Assembly: GCF_008933155.1 (NCBI RefSeq)
Contig: NZ_WBVP01000001.1
Coordinates: forward strand, 341,804 to 405,803
Source of the DNA: Aliivibrio finisterrensis
GTDB taxonomy: Bacteria; Pseudomonadota; Gammaproteobacteria; Enterobacterales; Vibrionaceae
Reading direction: 5' to 3'
Length of the DNA: 64,000 nt
Below, piece after piece: positions 16,998-26,418 of this stretch. How positions within the stretch are numbered: the stretch's first letter is position 1; each line of letters starts with the position of its first letter. The position numbers were made by a program, and so were the translations under genes. The notes beneath the pieces were generated by a model. The model was not told the DNA's origin. It did no database searches and saw only the letters and a program-made list of their open reading frames with translations.

Positions 16998-17423
16998 TTA
17001 CCACAAAGAGCGATAATTCATATGGCAAGAGCGGCACTGAGCGAACGCTTTATCAAGGGCAGCTCGTGCTGCAACGTCATCTTGCTCTACTGCGGCTTCA
17101 CTAATTAAGATAAATTGCTGAGATAAGGTATCGAACTTACCTTCAAATTCGGCTTTTTGGGCCCAAATTTTAGTGCGTGCTCGGCTGTTATCTGCACTGC
17201 CTTCTGGAAACAACGTCTTTTGCTCTTCAACCGTTAAGTGAGCACTTTGGGCAAGTGGCATGATTTCATTCCAATCTAGCACCTCTTTATCAAACGCATC
17301 ATCTAATAAATCAACCGTTGCATCCAGATACTGGAAGTTATCTTGTCGGGCTTCTATTTCTTGGGCGTAATCCGCTGCAGCCGCTGATAAAGAAAGTAAC
17401 GTAATTAATCCTATTTTTTTCAT
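16998..17423 (-). CDS. Cytochrome c' (periplasmic, c-type haem)
   Basis: 141 residues with a signal peptide (MKKIGLITLLSLSAAAADYA). It is a four-helix-bundle protein with the haem attachment motif CRSCH (130-134) near the C-terminus, as in the cytochrome c' family. The family binds NO and CO and is linked to nitric-oxide tolerance. The upstream in-frame ATG at 17435 overlaps the GGAGG ribosome site, so the start is taken at 17423. Length and haem position fit cytochrome c' rather than cytochrome b562. Confidence 0.85.
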   Translation of the reverse strand: MKKIGLITLLSLSAAAADYAQEIEARQDNFQYLDATVDLLDDAFDKEVLDWNEIMPLAQSAHLTVEEQKTLFPEGSADNSRARTKIWAQKAEFEGKFDTLSQQFILISEAAVEQDDVAARAALDKAFAQCRSCHMNYRSLW

Positions 17424-17645
17424 CTCTGCCTCCATGCTGCTATTTTATTGCTATACGTATTCATCGTTGAATTCCACGATAACTTTTACATTAACAAAAA
17501 CCTATCAAAAACACACTAAAATAGGTTGTTAGATAAATAATGAGATGGTACTATTCGCGCTCGTTTTTCGAAACGAAAAGTCTGTTAAGTTAGGTCGCTA
17601 AGCTTAATGGCATTTTTTTATTTTACTATTTTGAGAGTAAAGACT

Positions 17646-17924
17646 ATGAAATTTGAAGCAGTAGTACGTACTGAACAAGGTAAGGGTGCGAGCCGCCGCC
17701 TTCGTCACGCTGGTAAATTCCCTGCAATCGTTTACGGTGGCACAGAAGCTCCAGTATCAATCGAACTAATCCACAGTGATATCATCAACCAAATGGATAA
17801 GCCTGAGTTTTACGAAGCAATTGAGCTAGTAATCAATGGCGCTACTGTTAAGGTTAAGCCGCAAGACGTTCAACGTCACGCGTTTAAGCCTAAAGTTGAG
17901 CACATGGACTTCATCCGCATCTAA
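17646..17924 (+). CDS. rplY: 50S ribosomal protein L25
   Basis: 92 residues, the short single-domain form that binds 5S rRNA loop E (E. coli L25 is 94). Recognised by [20 protein letters not shown] and the C-terminal [19 protein letters not shown]. An upstream in-frame ATG (17607) would add 13 hydrophobic residues foreign to the family, so the start is placed at 17646, which follows a GAGAG-type ribosome site. Single gene with its own terminator. Confidence 0.95.
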   Translation: MKFEAVVRTEQGKGASRRLRHAGKFPAIVYGGTEAPVSIELIHSDIINQMDKPEFYEAIELVINGATVKVKPQDVQRHAFKPKVEHMDFIRI

Positions 17925-17991
17925 TTCGAGTCTGTTTTACTCTTTTGCATTATGTTATTTCTCTCTTACCAATTGAAATAACAACCCCTTT

Positions 17992-18022
17992 AAAGCCCTG
18001 ATATTACCAGTATCGGGGCTTT
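17992..18022 (+). terminator. rplY terminator-like hairpin
   Basis: A 12-bp stem AAAGCCCTGATA / TATCGGGGCTTT (one T-G pair) with a 7-base loop. Only a short T-stretch follows, so efficiency may be modest. Confidence 0.7.
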
Positions 18023-18272
18023 AATCTATCTAACGTATAGGAATTACGTAACCTTCTATTTTCTTCTTCTACCAATGTAACTAATTAGATCAGACAATTA
18101 TTGAAATTGGTACTATTAAAAACTAAGATCCCCTTCCCATTTCTCATTCTTATTGAGAAAACAGTAGTAATTGGACAGTGTTTTTTACGTTTTACTGACA
18201 ATATTTGGTTATTCTCTTCTATACTTTTGTGTATTAAAAAAGCAAAAATTCATAAACCTGTTAGGAGCTAAA
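18023..18272 (+). other. Intergenic region upstream of the META-domain gene
   Basis: Contains the short inverted-repeat derivative at 18070-18112 (listed separately). A plausible -10 element TATACT sits at 18220-18225, with a CTGACA at 18195-18200 as a distant -35 (19-bp spacing). Nothing else is recognisable. Confidence 0.35.
18070..18112. repeat. Short inverted-repeat derivative of the MITE-like element
   Basis: 43 bp bounded by TACCAAT and ATTGGTA. The left end ACCAATGTAA equals the left end of the full element at 53963, and the right end carries the same ATTGGTA. It looks like an internally deleted copy. The match is short, so this is a tentative link. Confidence 0.4.
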
Positions 18273-18719
18273 ATGAAAAAGTTATTAGTGGCTGTATCTT
18301 TACCTATATTAATGGCTGCATGTGCAAGCAATGGCGATAACGCAATGACTGATGATCAAGTTTCAGCTGATATGCTTCAACACCATAACTGGCAACTAAC
18401 GCAAGTTGATGGCAAAGACATCGTTGCTTCTGACGAAATGGAAACTCCTCGTCTTGAAATCGGCGAGAAAATGACTGCAAACGGTAATGCTGGTTGTAAC
18501 AACTTTTTTGGTCAGGCTGAGCTAAGTAAAGAAGGTCAATTCCGTATTGAGAAAATGGGAATGACAATGAAAATGTGTATGGGTGATTCAATGACTACCG
18601 AACAAGCGGTGACTAGTACACTATCTACTTGGAGCGACATTACCCTAACTAAAGAAAACTTGATCCTTAAAGGTCAAGAACACAAATTAACATTCACACT
18701 GCGTGACTGGGTAAACTAA
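18273..18719 (+). CDS. META-domain (HslJ-like) lipoprotein
   Basis: 148 residues with a lipoprotein signal (MKKLLVAVSLPILMAAC, lipidated Cys17). The META domain that follows is recognised by HNWQLTQVDGK, GNAGCNNFFGQAEL and MTMKMCMGDSM. HslJ of E. coli is a heat-inducible outer-membrane lipoprotein linked to novobiocin resistance; whether this protein shares that role is unknown. TAGGAG lies seven bases before the chosen ATG, which rules out an upstream TTG at 18171. Monocistronic with a strong terminator. Confidence 0.85.
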   Translation: MKKLLVAVSLPILMAACASNGDNAMTDDQVSADMLQHHNWQLTQVDGKDIVASDEMETPRLEIGEKMTANGNAGCNNFFGQAELSKEGQFRIEKMGMTMKMCMGDSMTTEQAVTSTLSTWSDITLTKENLILKGQEHKLTFTLRDWVN

Positions 18720-18770
18720 TCACATTGTATTAGTTATACTGTCTTCGATATACTCAATCTGAAGATACAA

Positions 18771-18802
18771 AAAACCGGTGAATTCCCCCTCACCGGTTTT
18801 TT
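18771..18802 (+). terminator. Terminator of the META-domain gene
   Basis: AAAACCGGTG / CACCGGTTTT perfect stem (18771-18780 and 18791-18800) with a 10-base loop and a following T-run. Confidence 0.9.
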
Positions 18803-18835
18803 CTTATCTGCTATTTCTAGACTTCAGTCCAACGC

Positions 18836-19000
18836 TTATACCATTCTGGATAAGTAGTTGTTCAGATAATTGCGTAGGAAAAATCGATTAGAGCAAGGCA
18901 TAAATTACAGTAACTAGTTGATCTAATTACAAAATTTATAACGCAGATATAATCAATTTTAACAAGCAAGAATGATCAAATACTTATGTAGATTGGTATT
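18836..19000. repeat. MITE-like palindromic element, copy 1 (165 bp)
   Basis: Bounded by TTATACCA and TTGGTATT, with an interior that aligns along its whole length with the 164-bp copy at 53963-54126. Shared blocks include CGTAGGAAAA and a late block ATAACGC..GATATAA..AATGATCA against TTAACGCCGCTATTAA..AATGAGCA. It encodes no protein. It sits between the META-gene terminator and the decayed MMPL gene, as expected for a small non-autonomous element in non-essential DNA. Confidence 0.65.
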
Positions 19001-19015
19001 AAAGATTAGCGGTGT

Positions 19016-19269
19016 ATTGATGCCACTAACCTAAAAGAAAGAATCGTAGTTAATGCCTATAATGAAATCGCCAATAAGGTACTTTCTCTATGGGAATTAT
19101 CTGCTTGTTTGTTCTGCTCGACAAAAAACAGGGTGTACTCAATCACTATTCCTAAAATCAATATCAAAGCCAATAAATTAAACAAATTTAATGGCAGCCC
19201 TACAAAATTAAGCAAATGATCTGAGCGATTTAGCTGCCTATCCTTGGGATGAATTAAATAATTTAATAC
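19016..19269 (-). pseudogene. Remnant of an MMPL-family transporter
   Basis: On the minus strand the frame reads LNFVGLPLNLFNLLALILI, then LGIVIEYTLFFVEQNK, then HRESTLLAIS. An in-frame TAG (19057-19059) interrupts it, and ALTTILSF resumes after the stop. This is the membrane segment of MMPL/RND-type exporters of the aryl-polyene cluster kind, where the norm is LGIGIDYxLF..HSTLLAITLSALTTxLSFG. The remnant is under 90 codons against about 770 in a complete gene, lacks both ends, and the proton-relay Asp is Glu. It is clearly non-functional. The parent gene cluster is absent. Confidence 0.7.
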
Positions 19270-19283
19270 TCACTCAATGATCA

Positions 19284-19320
19284 AAAAAGGCATCCAACCT
19301 CTAGATGGGATGCCTTTTAT
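19284..19320. terminator. Terminator of the yecM-like gene
   Basis: A stem AAAAGGCATCC / GGATGCCTTTT (19285-19295 and 19308-19318) with a 12-base loop. On the minus strand it follows the stop at 19342 and ends in a T-run; it is usable in both directions. Confidence 0.88.
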
Positions 19321-19341
19321 ATTTTTAGGTATCAAGCCTAT

Positions 19342-19938
19342 TTATGCCTGCTCACTCTCGATAACCGCTTTGAGGCTATGTGGATGAAGCTTTATACACA
19401 CACCTTGATATTTAAAAGCAACGGTATAATTTGCAATTCGCTCTGCATCACCAGATGGACAACTCTGTTTAACTTTTACACCTAAAGACGCTAATTTATC
19501 CCATTTCCCTTTTAGTGTTGGGAAGGTTTTTAATATGTAGTCTAAAAAAGCCTCTTGCGAATCTACATCGCATGGAATAACCCACTCTACATGTTCCCAC
19601 CCTTGCTGAGGGTAAGCTTTCTCCCCTGGATATGGTAACTCTAAACATTCAATAGACCATCCATTGATATTTAATACTTCATTAAAGCCTAGAGCAATAA
19701 TTGGGCGGCCATTGATCTCGTTATTCGACCATTCTTCTGCTTGCAATAACCACGCTTTATGCGCTGACTCTGCAACACTACGATCATTAATTCGTAAAGC
19801 GATATGATCCGCTTGATAACCTGTAAGGTCTAATCCCAATACATCAAGTAAGATTTCGATTCTATCCATAAAAGCAGGTAAAGAATTAATTAACTGTTGA
19901 GGCTCTAATTGTTGTTCTTTTAATAATAACGATGACAT
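19342..19938 (-). CDS. yecM: YecM family protein (VOC-like fold)
   Basis: 198 residues, cytoplasmic. Recognised by HIALRINDRSVAESAH, by PIIALGFNEVLNINGWSIECLELPYPG, and by its place divergent from argS; in E. coli yecM also neighbours argS. The family has a glyoxalase-like fold with possible metal ligands (His, Glu), but no established substrate. It is transcribed away from argS, with a 170-bp divergent region between the two. Confidence 0.85.
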   Translation of the reverse strand: MSSLLLKEQQLEPQQLINSLPAFMDRIEILLDVLGLDLTGYQADHIALRINDRSVAESAHKAWLLQAEEWSNNEINGRPIIALGFNEVLNINGWSIECLELPYPGEKAYPQQGWEHVEWVIPCDVDSQEAFLDYILKTFPTLKGKWDKLASLGVKVKQSCPSGDAERIANYTVAFKYQGVCIKLHPHSLKAVIESEQA

Positions 19939-20121
19939 AAAGGTAACTTAACGATTAAGAGTAAGAAACGAATTGTAGCAACCTCTTTACTTGATGTTTA
20001 GCGTCTTAAGAAAAAATAGCAGAAACTATTAAATATCCCCTGGTTTATTGCTATTATTAGCGACTATTTTGCTTTCCATGCAACAGCATTCCTGTATAAC
20101 AGCGATATGAAGGATAACTCT

Positions 20122-21855
20122 TTGAATATTCAATCACTTATTAACGACAAAGTTTCTCAAGCCTTAGAGGCAGCCGGCGCGCCAGCAGGCAGCCCTGCCG
20201 CAGTTCGTCAATCTGCAAAAGCTCAATTTGGTGACTACCAAGCTAACGGCGTAATGGGCGTAGCTAAGCGACTAGGCACAAACCCACGAGAATTTGCTCA
20301 GAAAGTACTGGATGTTTTGGATCTTGATGGCATCGCTAGCAAAACTGAAATTGCAGGCCCTGGCTTTATCAATATTTTCTTATCAGAAGAATTTCTAGCA
20401 CAACAAGCAGAAGCGGCATTGGCTGATGAACGCCTAGGTGTTGCTAAAGAAGAACAACAAAACATCGTTGCAGATTACTCTGCACCAAACGTTGCAAAAG
20501 AAATGCACGTTGGTCACCTACGTTCAACTATCATCGGTGATGCTGTTGTTCGTACTCTTGAGTTTTTAGGTCACAACGTGACTCGTGCGAACCACATCGG
20601 TGACTGGGGTACTCAATTTGGTATGCTTATCGCAAACCTCGGGCGCATCCAAAAAGAGAAAGGCGAAGTTTCTATGGAACTGTCTGATCTTGAAGGTTTC
20701 TACCGTGAATCTAAAAAACTGTATGACGAAGATGAAGAGTTTGCAGTAACTGCACGGGGTTACGTTGTTAAACTTCAAGGTGGTGATGAGTTCTGTGCAG
20801 AAATGTGGAAGAAGCTTGTTGACGTAACTATGGTTCAAAACCAACGCAACTATGATCGTCTAAACGTGTCACTAACTCGTGATAACGTAATGGGTGAAAG
20901 TATGTATAACAGCATGCTTGCTCCAATCGTTGCTGATCTTCAAAAGCAAGGTTTAGCTGTTGAGAGTGATGGTGCTCAAGTCGTTTACCTTGATGAATAC
21001 AAAAACAAAGATGGCGAGCCTATGGGCGTTATCGTTCAAAAACGTGACGGTGGCTTCCTTTACACAACGACTGACATCGCTTGTGCTAAATACCGTTTCG
21101 AAGAATTGAATGCTGACCGTGTTCTTTACTTTATCGACTCACGTCAACACCAACACCTAATGCAAGCGTGGACTATCGTTCGTAAAGCAGGCTATGTTCC
21201 TGAGAGCGTATCTTTAGAGCACCACGCGTTTGGTATGATGCTAGGTAAAGATGGCCGTCCATTTAAAACTCGTGCTGGTGGTACGGTTCGTCTAGCTGAT
21301 CTTCTTGATGAAGCAGAAGAGCGTGCAACAAAACTAATCGAAGAGAAAAACAAAGATCTATCAGCTGAAGAAAAAGCAAAAATTGCGACTACTGTTGCAA
21401 TGGCTGCGGTTAAGTACTCAGATCTTTCTAAGCACCGTACTACAGATTACATCTTCGATTGGGACAACATGCTTGCATTCGAAGGGAACACAGCACCTTA
21501 CATGCAATATGCATACACTCGTGTAGCTTCTATCTTCAGCAAAGCTGGCTTGTCTATGGATGAGTTAACGGGTGAAGTGAAGATCACTGATGAGAAAGAA
21601 AAAGCACTTGTTTCTAAACTAATGCAATTTGAAGAAGCAGTTCAAGCGGTAGCAAGTGAAGGTCAACCTCACCTAATGTGTGCTTACCTATTCGAACTTG
21701 CTGGTCAATTCTCTAGCTTCTATGAAGCGTGCCCTATTCTTAACAACGAAGACGAAGCTGTTAAGCAAAGCCGCCTGAAACTGGCTGCATTAACCGCTAA
21801 GACAATCAAGCAAGGTTTAGAGCTATTAGGTATTGAAACGCTAGAGCGTATGTAA
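20122..21855 (+). CDS. argS: Arginine-tRNA ligase
   Basis: A class I synthetase that charges tRNA-Arg. The HIGH-type motif is HVGH in [13 protein letters not shown]. The family normally lacks a canonical KMSK, and the equivalent loop here is [14 protein letters not shown] place the start at TTG 20122, because AAGGAT lies six bases upstream and the resulting 577 residues equal E. coli ArgS, whose start is MNIQ (here xNIQ). The in-frame ATG at 20107 has no ribosome site. Monocistronic; a terminator follows at 21911. Confidence 0.93.
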   Translation: MNIQSLINDKVSQALEAAGAPAGSPAAVRQSAKAQFGDYQANGVMGVAKRLGTNPREFAQKVLDVLDLDGIASKTEIAGPGFINIFLSEEFLAQQAEAALADERLGVAKEEQQNIVADYSAPNVAKEMHVGHLRSTIIGDAVVRTLEFLGHNVTRANHIGDWGTQFGMLIANLGRIQKEKGEVSMELSDLEGFYRESKKLYDEDEEFAVTARGYVVKLQGGDEFCAEMWKKLVDVTMVQNQRNYDRLNVSLTRDNVMGESMYNSMLAPIVADLQKQGLAVESDGAQVVYLDEYKNKDGEPMGVIVQKRDGGFLYTTTDIACAKYRFEELNADRVLYFIDSRQHQHLMQAWTIVRKAGYVPESVSLEHHAFGMMLGKDGRPFKTRAGGTVRLADLLDEAEERATKLIEEKNKDLSAEEKAKIATTVAMAAVKYSDLSKHRTTDYIFDWDNMLAFEGNTAPYMQYAYTRVASIFSKAGLSMDELTGEVKITDEKEKALVSKLMQFEEAVQAVASEGQPHLMCAYLFELAGQFSSFYEACPILNNEDEAVKQSRLKLAALTAKTIKQGLELLGIETLERM

Positions 21856-21910
21856 TTCCTATTTCAACAATCTGAGTACTAGTTTATTCAGAATGTTGAG
21901 GTTTAAAATA

Positions 21911-21940
21911 AAAAAGGAGCTAATCTTAGCTCCTTTTTTA
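21911..21940. terminator. Terminator between convergent argS and yfbV
   Basis: Stem GGAGCTA / TAGCTCC extended by A/T pairs, tiny loop, T-run after and A-run before. It can serve both genes. Confidence 0.88.
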
Positions 21941-21966
21941 TTACATCAAATTTATGTTACAAATGG

Positions 21967-22416
21967 TTAAAACCAACGTTCTAAAGCCGTTTTATCTAAC
22001 TGCTTGAATGCTTTATTCAAAATGTTAGCTAATTCTTTATAACGTGGTTGGCTCTTCATTGGCTCTAATGCAGCTCCTGACTCTATGATTTTTTGATATA
22101 ACTCTCGGTACCAACTCGCGAGCGCAGGTGGTAATTTTGTATTCGCTCGATTACCTAACCACCAGAAACCTTGTAATGGCATACTTAATGCGAACAATGC
22201 AATGATAATCGCTTGTGGTAACCCTGCTGTATTATTGAAAGCCATCTGGGTTAGTACGCTAATAACAGCAACTGCTGGCATTACCTTTGCGGCAAACTTA
22301 GTTGCCTTAATTACACGAGGTTCTGGGAACATTGGAGCTAACTCTTTTCGCTCAGGCCAAGCGTCCATGTAGGTCTGGCCGTCTCGAAATCGGAATAGAA
22401 AACCGTTTTCACTCAT
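21967..22416 (-). CDS. yfbV: YfbV (UPF0208) membrane protein
   Basis: 149 residues with two central membrane helices (about 47-90) and a hydrophilic C-terminal helix region. The opening [25 protein letters not shown] is the family signature. E. coli YfbV helps insulate the Ter macrodomain from the rest of the chromosome. It is divergent from ackA, the same arrangement as in E. coli. Confidence 0.9.
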   Translation of the reverse strand: MSENGFLFRFRDGQTYMDAWPERKELAPMFPEPRVIKATKFAAKVMPAVAVISVLTQMAFNNTAGLPQAIIIALFALSMPLQGFWWLGNRANTKLPPALASWYRELYQKIIESGAALEPMKSQPRYKELANILNKAFKQLDKTALERWF

Positions 22417-22736
22417 ATTGCCCCCTTAATTTCTAAACAAAAGTTTAATAATTCAAAAATATACAGAATAAACTTGATTAGAATTAATATTATCTTAAAA
22501 TATTTTTGTTATCTTAGCGCACAATCGTTATCCTATGCGCTGATTTATTTTTTTGCTGTAGTTCTACTATAAGCTAAAATAGGATAAATCGGCAAGGACT
22601 GCTGTAATGCTCTTTCTAAGGATAGCCAACTTTTTTATGCAAATGCGGTAATAATCTTCTGAATTAACTGTATTTGTCATTGTTGTGTCATTTACGACAT
22701 AACTTTAATTACTGATGAATAAATAGGTATTTATAC
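22417..22736. promoter_or_regulatory. Divergent yfbV/ackA control region
   Basis: 320 bp, very AT-rich near yfbV, with no gene. TTGATTAGAATTAA (22474-22487) matches the FNR consensus TTGAT-N4-ATCAA in nine of ten positions. That would fit redox control of the acetate pathway, but one near-match in AT-rich DNA is weak evidence. No SD-like motif stands out just before the ackA ATG. Confidence 0.35.
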
Positions 22737-23933
22737 ATGTCTAAGCTGGTTTTAGTTTTAAACTGCGGTAGTTCTTCTCTTAAATTTGCGGTTGTTGACG
22801 CAGAATCTGGTGCTGAGCACTTAACTGGTCTTGCTGAGTGTCTTGGTCTTCCTGAAGCTCGTATGAAGTGGAAACTTGATGGCAAGCATGAAGCTCAACT
22901 AGGTGAAGGTGCAGCACACGAAGAAGCACTAGCGTTTATGGTAGAAACTATCCTTGCTTCTAAGCCAGAGCTTAAAGCTAACCTAGGCGCTATCGGTCAC
23001 CGTATCGTACACGGTGGTGAGCAATTCACTAAGTCAGCACTAATCACTGACGAAGTACTTAAGGGTATTCAAGACGCTGCAACTTTTGCACCGCTTCACA
23101 ACCCAGCGCACCTAATTGGTATCGAAGCTGCGAAGCATAACTTCCCAGAACTTCAAAACGTTGCCGTATTTGACACTGCTTTCCACCAAACTATGCCTGC
23201 AGAGTCTTACCTATACGCTCTACCGTACAACCTATACACAGATCACGGTATCCGTCGTTACGGCATGCACGGTACTTCTCATCTGTTCATCACTCGTGAA
23301 GTAGCTGGTTTACTAAACAAGCCAGTTGAAGAAGTTAACATCATCAACTGTCACCTAGGTAACGGTGCATCTGTATGTGCAATCAAGAACGGTGAATCTG
23401 TAGATACTTCTATGGGTCTTACTCCTCTTGAAGGCCTAGTAATGGGTACTCGTTGTGGTGATATTGATCCTGCGATCGTTTTCCACCTACATGACGCACT
23501 AGGTTACTCTTTTGAGCAAATCAACAACATGCTAACTAAAGAGTCTGGTCTACAAGGCCTAACTCAAGTGACTTCTGACTGCCGTTTCGTTGAAGACAAC
23601 TACGGTGAGAAAGAAGAAGCAACTCGTGCGATGGATGTATTCTGTCACCGTCTAGCTAAATACGTTGCAGGTTACACAGCAACTCTAGAAGGTCGTCTAG
23701 ACGCAATCACTTTCACTGGCGGCATCGGTGAAAACTCTGCACCAATCCGTGAAATGGTTCTTAACCGTCTAGGTATCTTCGGTATCGAAGTTGATGGCGA
23801 AGCTAACCTTAAAGCCCGTTTCGGTGGTGAAGGTACTATCACTACAGCAAACAGCCGCATCCCTGCAATGGTTATCTCTACTAACGAAGAGCTAGTAATC
23901 GCAGAAGACACAGCTAAATTAACTGGTCTATAA
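22737..23933 (+). CDS. ackA: Acetate kinase
   Basis: Converts acetyl phosphate and ADP to acetate and ATP. 398 residues, standard length. The phosphate-binding opening [15 protein letters not shown], the motif [18 protein letters not shown] and the late TGGIGENS are all intact. It is followed 101 bp later by pta, with a hairpin between them. The pair forms the overflow acetate pathway and sets the level of acetyl phosphate. Confidence 0.97.
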   Translation: MSKLVLVLNCGSSSLKFAVVDAESGAEHLTGLAECLGLPEARMKWKLDGKHEAQLGEGAAHEEALAFMVETILASKPELKANLGAIGHRIVHGGEQFTKSALITDEVLKGIQDAATFAPLHNPAHLIGIEAAKHNFPELQNVAVFDTAFHQTMPAESYLYALPYNLYTDHGIRRYGMHGTSHLFITREVAGLLNKPVEEVNIINCHLGNGASVCAIKNGESVDTSMGLTPLEGLVMGTRCGDIDPAIVFHLHDALGYSFEQINNMLTKESGLQGLTQVTSDCRFVEDNYGEKEEATRAMDVFCHRLAKYVAGYTATLEGRLDAITFTGGIGENSAPIREMVLNRLGIFGIEVDGEANLKARFGGEGTITTANSRIPAMVISTNEELVIAEDTAKLTGL

Positions 23934-23943
23934 TATATCTCCT

Positions 23944-23974
23944 AAAAGGCTAGCCATTAGGTTAGCCTTTTTTC
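23944..23974 (+). terminator. Intercistronic hairpin between ackA and pta
   Basis: AAAGGCTA / TAGCCTTT with a 10-base loop and a T-run. It could terminate part of the ackA transcripts and lower pta expression relative to ackA, or pta may have its own start in the following 60 bp. Confidence 0.7.
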
Positions 23975-24034
23975 TTTCTATGGCTTTATTTTTTCAATAA
24001 GGTCTCTTGCCCCAATAGTGTAGAGGAATCTTCC

Positions 24035-26200
24035 ATGTCTCGTACTATTATGCTTGTTCCAATCAGTGCTGGTGTTGGTCTAACTAGCGCAAGTTTGGGT
24101 GTTTTACGTTCGATGGAACGTAAAGGCGTAAGCGTTTCTTTTTACAAACCTATCTCTCAACCTCGTCACGGTGGTGATCAACCCGATCTAACTACTTCAA
24201 TCGTGACTAGCAGCAGCGATATTAAAGCAGCAGAACCTACAACAGTTTCTCGTGCAGAAGAACTTCTACGTAACGATCAGACTGATGTTCTTTTAGAAGA
24301 AATCGTTGCTCGTTATAAGTCTATCAGTGAAGATACTGATGTGACGCTTATCGAAGGTCTTGTTCCTACTCGTAAGCACCCATTTGCTAACCAATTAAAT
24401 GGTGAGATAGCAAAAACTCTGGGCGCTGAGATTGTGTTTGTAGCTACTCCTGGTACAGATAATCCTTCTCAACTTAAAGAGCGTATCGAAGTAGCATGTT
24501 CTAACTTCGGCGGCACTAAGAACAAACAAATCGCTGGCGTTATCATCAACAAACTAAATGCACCTGTTGATGAAGCGGGCCGTACTCGCCCTGACCTATC
24601 TGAAATCTTTGATGATGCAGATGCTACGACTAAGACTAATCTTGAAGTAATGCAAATCTTCAACTCTAGCCCTATTCGTGTTCTTGGTTGTGTGCCTTGG
24701 AAAATCGATCTAATCGCTACGCGTGCTATCGATATGGCTAAGCACCTTAATGCTGAAATCATTAACGAAGGTGAAATCGCGACTCGTCGTATTAAGAGCA
24801 TCACTTTCTGTGCACGTTCTCTTCCGCACATGATTGAGCACTTCAAACCAGGTTCTCTTTTAGTAACTTCTGCTGACCGTCCTGACGTTATTGTTGCTGC
24901 ATGTCTTGCTGCAATGAACGGCGTTGAAATCGGTGCTATCTTACTAACTGGCGGTTACGAGATCCCTAAATCAATCGCTGAACTTTGTAAGCCTGCACTA
25001 GATGCTGGTCTTCCAATCTTCACAGCGCAAGGTAACACTTGGCAGACTTCTCTAAATCTACAAAGCTTCAGCCTTGAAGTTCCTGCAGATGATAAAGAGC
25101 GTATTGAGTTTGTTAACGAACACGTTGCTAGCCACATTGATGGCCCTTGGATTGACTCTCTATCTGAAGGTACTGAAGGTATACGTCGTCTAAGCCCACC
25201 AGCATTCCGTTACCAGTTGACTGAATTTGCTCGTAAAGCGGCTAAGCGTATCGTTCTTCCTGAAGGTGATGAACCTCGTACAGTTAAAGCTGCGGCTATC
25301 TGTGCTGAGCGTGGTATCGCGACTTGTGTTCTTCTTGGTAACCCAGAAGAAATCCGTCGTGTTGCAGCGCAACAAGGTGTTGAACTTGGTGCTGGCGTTG
25401 AAATCATCGATTCTGAAGCTGTACGTGAAAACTACGTTGCTCGTTTAGTTGAGCTACGTGGCGCGAAAGGCATGACTGAAGTTGTGGCTCGTGAAAAACT
25501 ACAAGATTCTGTATTCCTTGGTACTATGATGCTTGAAGCTGGTGAAGTCGACGGTCTTGTGTCTGGTGCGGTTCATACCACAGCAAACACTATCGTTCCT
25601 CCGTTCCAAATCATCAAAACAGCACCAGATGCTTCTATCGTATCTTCAATCTTCTTCATGCTTCTGCCTGATCAAGTTCTTGTATACGGTGACTGTGCGA
25701 TCAACCCTGATCCAACAGCTGAGCAACTTGCTGAAATCGCTATCCAATCTGCTGACTCTGCAGCGGCATTTGGTATCGATCCTCGCGTTGCAATGATCTC
25801 TTACTCTACTGGTGAATCTGGTAAGGGTGCAGACGTTGATAAAGTACGTGAAGCAACAAAACTTGCTCAAGCAAAACGTCCTGATCTAATGATCGACGGT
25901 CCTCTACAGTACGATGCTGCAATCATGGAAAACGTAGCGGCTTCTAAAGCACCTAACTCTCCTGTTGCAGGTAAAGCGACTGTATTTGTATTCCCAGACC
26001 TAAACACGGGTAACACAACATACAAAGCGGTTCAACGTTCTGCTGACCTAGTATCTATTGGTCCAATGCTTCAAGGTATGCGCAAGCCAGTAAATGACTT
26101 GTCTCGTGGTGCTCTAGTAGACGACATCGTTTACACAGTAGCTCTAACGGCTATCCAAGCTTCTCAAGCTGAGCAAGCTGAAGAAAAAGTAATTAACTAA
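24035..26200 (+). CDS. pta: Phosphate acetyltransferase (three-domain type)
   Basis: Makes acetyl phosphate from acetyl-CoA. 721 residues, the long enterobacterial form. It has an N-terminal BioD-like P-loop-fold domain ([21 protein letters not shown]), a central DRTGG domain (about 225-335), and the C-terminal PTA_PTB catalytic domain from about 390 ([16 protein letters not shown]), with [12 protein letters not shown] and [16 protein letters not shown]. It follows ackA in the usual order and a terminator follows. Confidence 0.97.
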   Translation: MSRTIMLVPISAGVGLTSASLGVLRSMERKGVSVSFYKPISQPRHGGDQPDLTTSIVTSSSDIKAAEPTTVSRAEELLRNDQTDVLLEEIVARYKSISEDTDVTLIEGLVPTRKHPFANQLNGEIAKTLGAEIVFVATPGTDNPSQLKERIEVACSNFGGTKNKQIAGVIINKLNAPVDEAGRTRPDLSEIFDDADATTKTNLEVMQIFNSSPIRVLGCVPWKIDLIATRAIDMAKHLNAEIINEGEIATRRIKSITFCARSLPHMIEHFKPGSLLVTSADRPDVIVAACLAAMNGVEIGAILLTGGYEIPKSIAELCKPALDAGLPIFTAQGNTWQTSLNLQSFSLEVPADDKERIEFVNEHVASHIDGPWIDSLSEGTEGIRRLSPPAFRYQLTEFARKAAKRIVLPEGDEPRTVKAAAICAERGIATCVLLGNPEEIRRVAAQQGVELGAGVEIIDSEAVRENYVARLVELRGAKGMTEVVAREKLQDSVFLGTMMLEAGEVDGLVSGAVHTTANTIVPPFQIIKTAPDASIVSSIFFMLLPDQVLVYGDCAINPDPTAEQLAEIAIQSADSAAAFGIDPRVAMISYSTGESGKGADVDKVREATKLAQAKRPDLMIDGPLQYDAAIMENVAASKAPNSPVAGKATVFVFPDLNTGNTTYKAVQRSADLVSIGPMLQGMRKPVNDLSRGALVDDIVYTVALTAIQASQAEQAEEKVIN

Positions 26201-26238
26201 TTTTATGCTCTAGTAATAGAGTTTAGTTAACGAAAATA

Positions 26239-26274
26239 GAAAGACACGCGATGAAAATTGCGTGTCTTTTTTGT
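26239..26274 (+). terminator. pta terminator
   Basis: A 10-bp perfect stem AAAGACACGC / GCGTGTCTTT (26240-26249 and 26260-26269) with a 10-base loop and T-run. Confidence 0.92.
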
Positions 26275-26418
26275 CTCTGTTCAAGTCAGGGGGACTCTTA
26301 TATCTTGCAAGCAGACAGGTTCACAGCTTTGCAGGCGAAAACCTAAATGAAGGTGTTTCGCTTTTAATCCGGTCTCACGTAAATGAACGTTATTGGCCAA
26401 TAATATTCATTTATCTAG

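Noticed and set aside
18171..18272. Upstream TTG start extending the META-domain lipoprotein by 34 residues
   Set aside because: It would bury the clear lipoprotein signal and lobo-box; TAGGAG fits the downstream ATG instead.
21230..21300. Missing KMSK motif in ArgS as a possible loss of function
   Set aside because: Most arginyl-tRNA synthetases lack a canonical KMSK; the equivalent loop is present, so this is normal.
24469..24846. 125-codon antisense frame opposite pta (and other long frames opposite ackA and pta)
   Set aside because: Highly biased codon use in pta and ackA leaves antisense frames open; no ribosome site, no recognisable domain.
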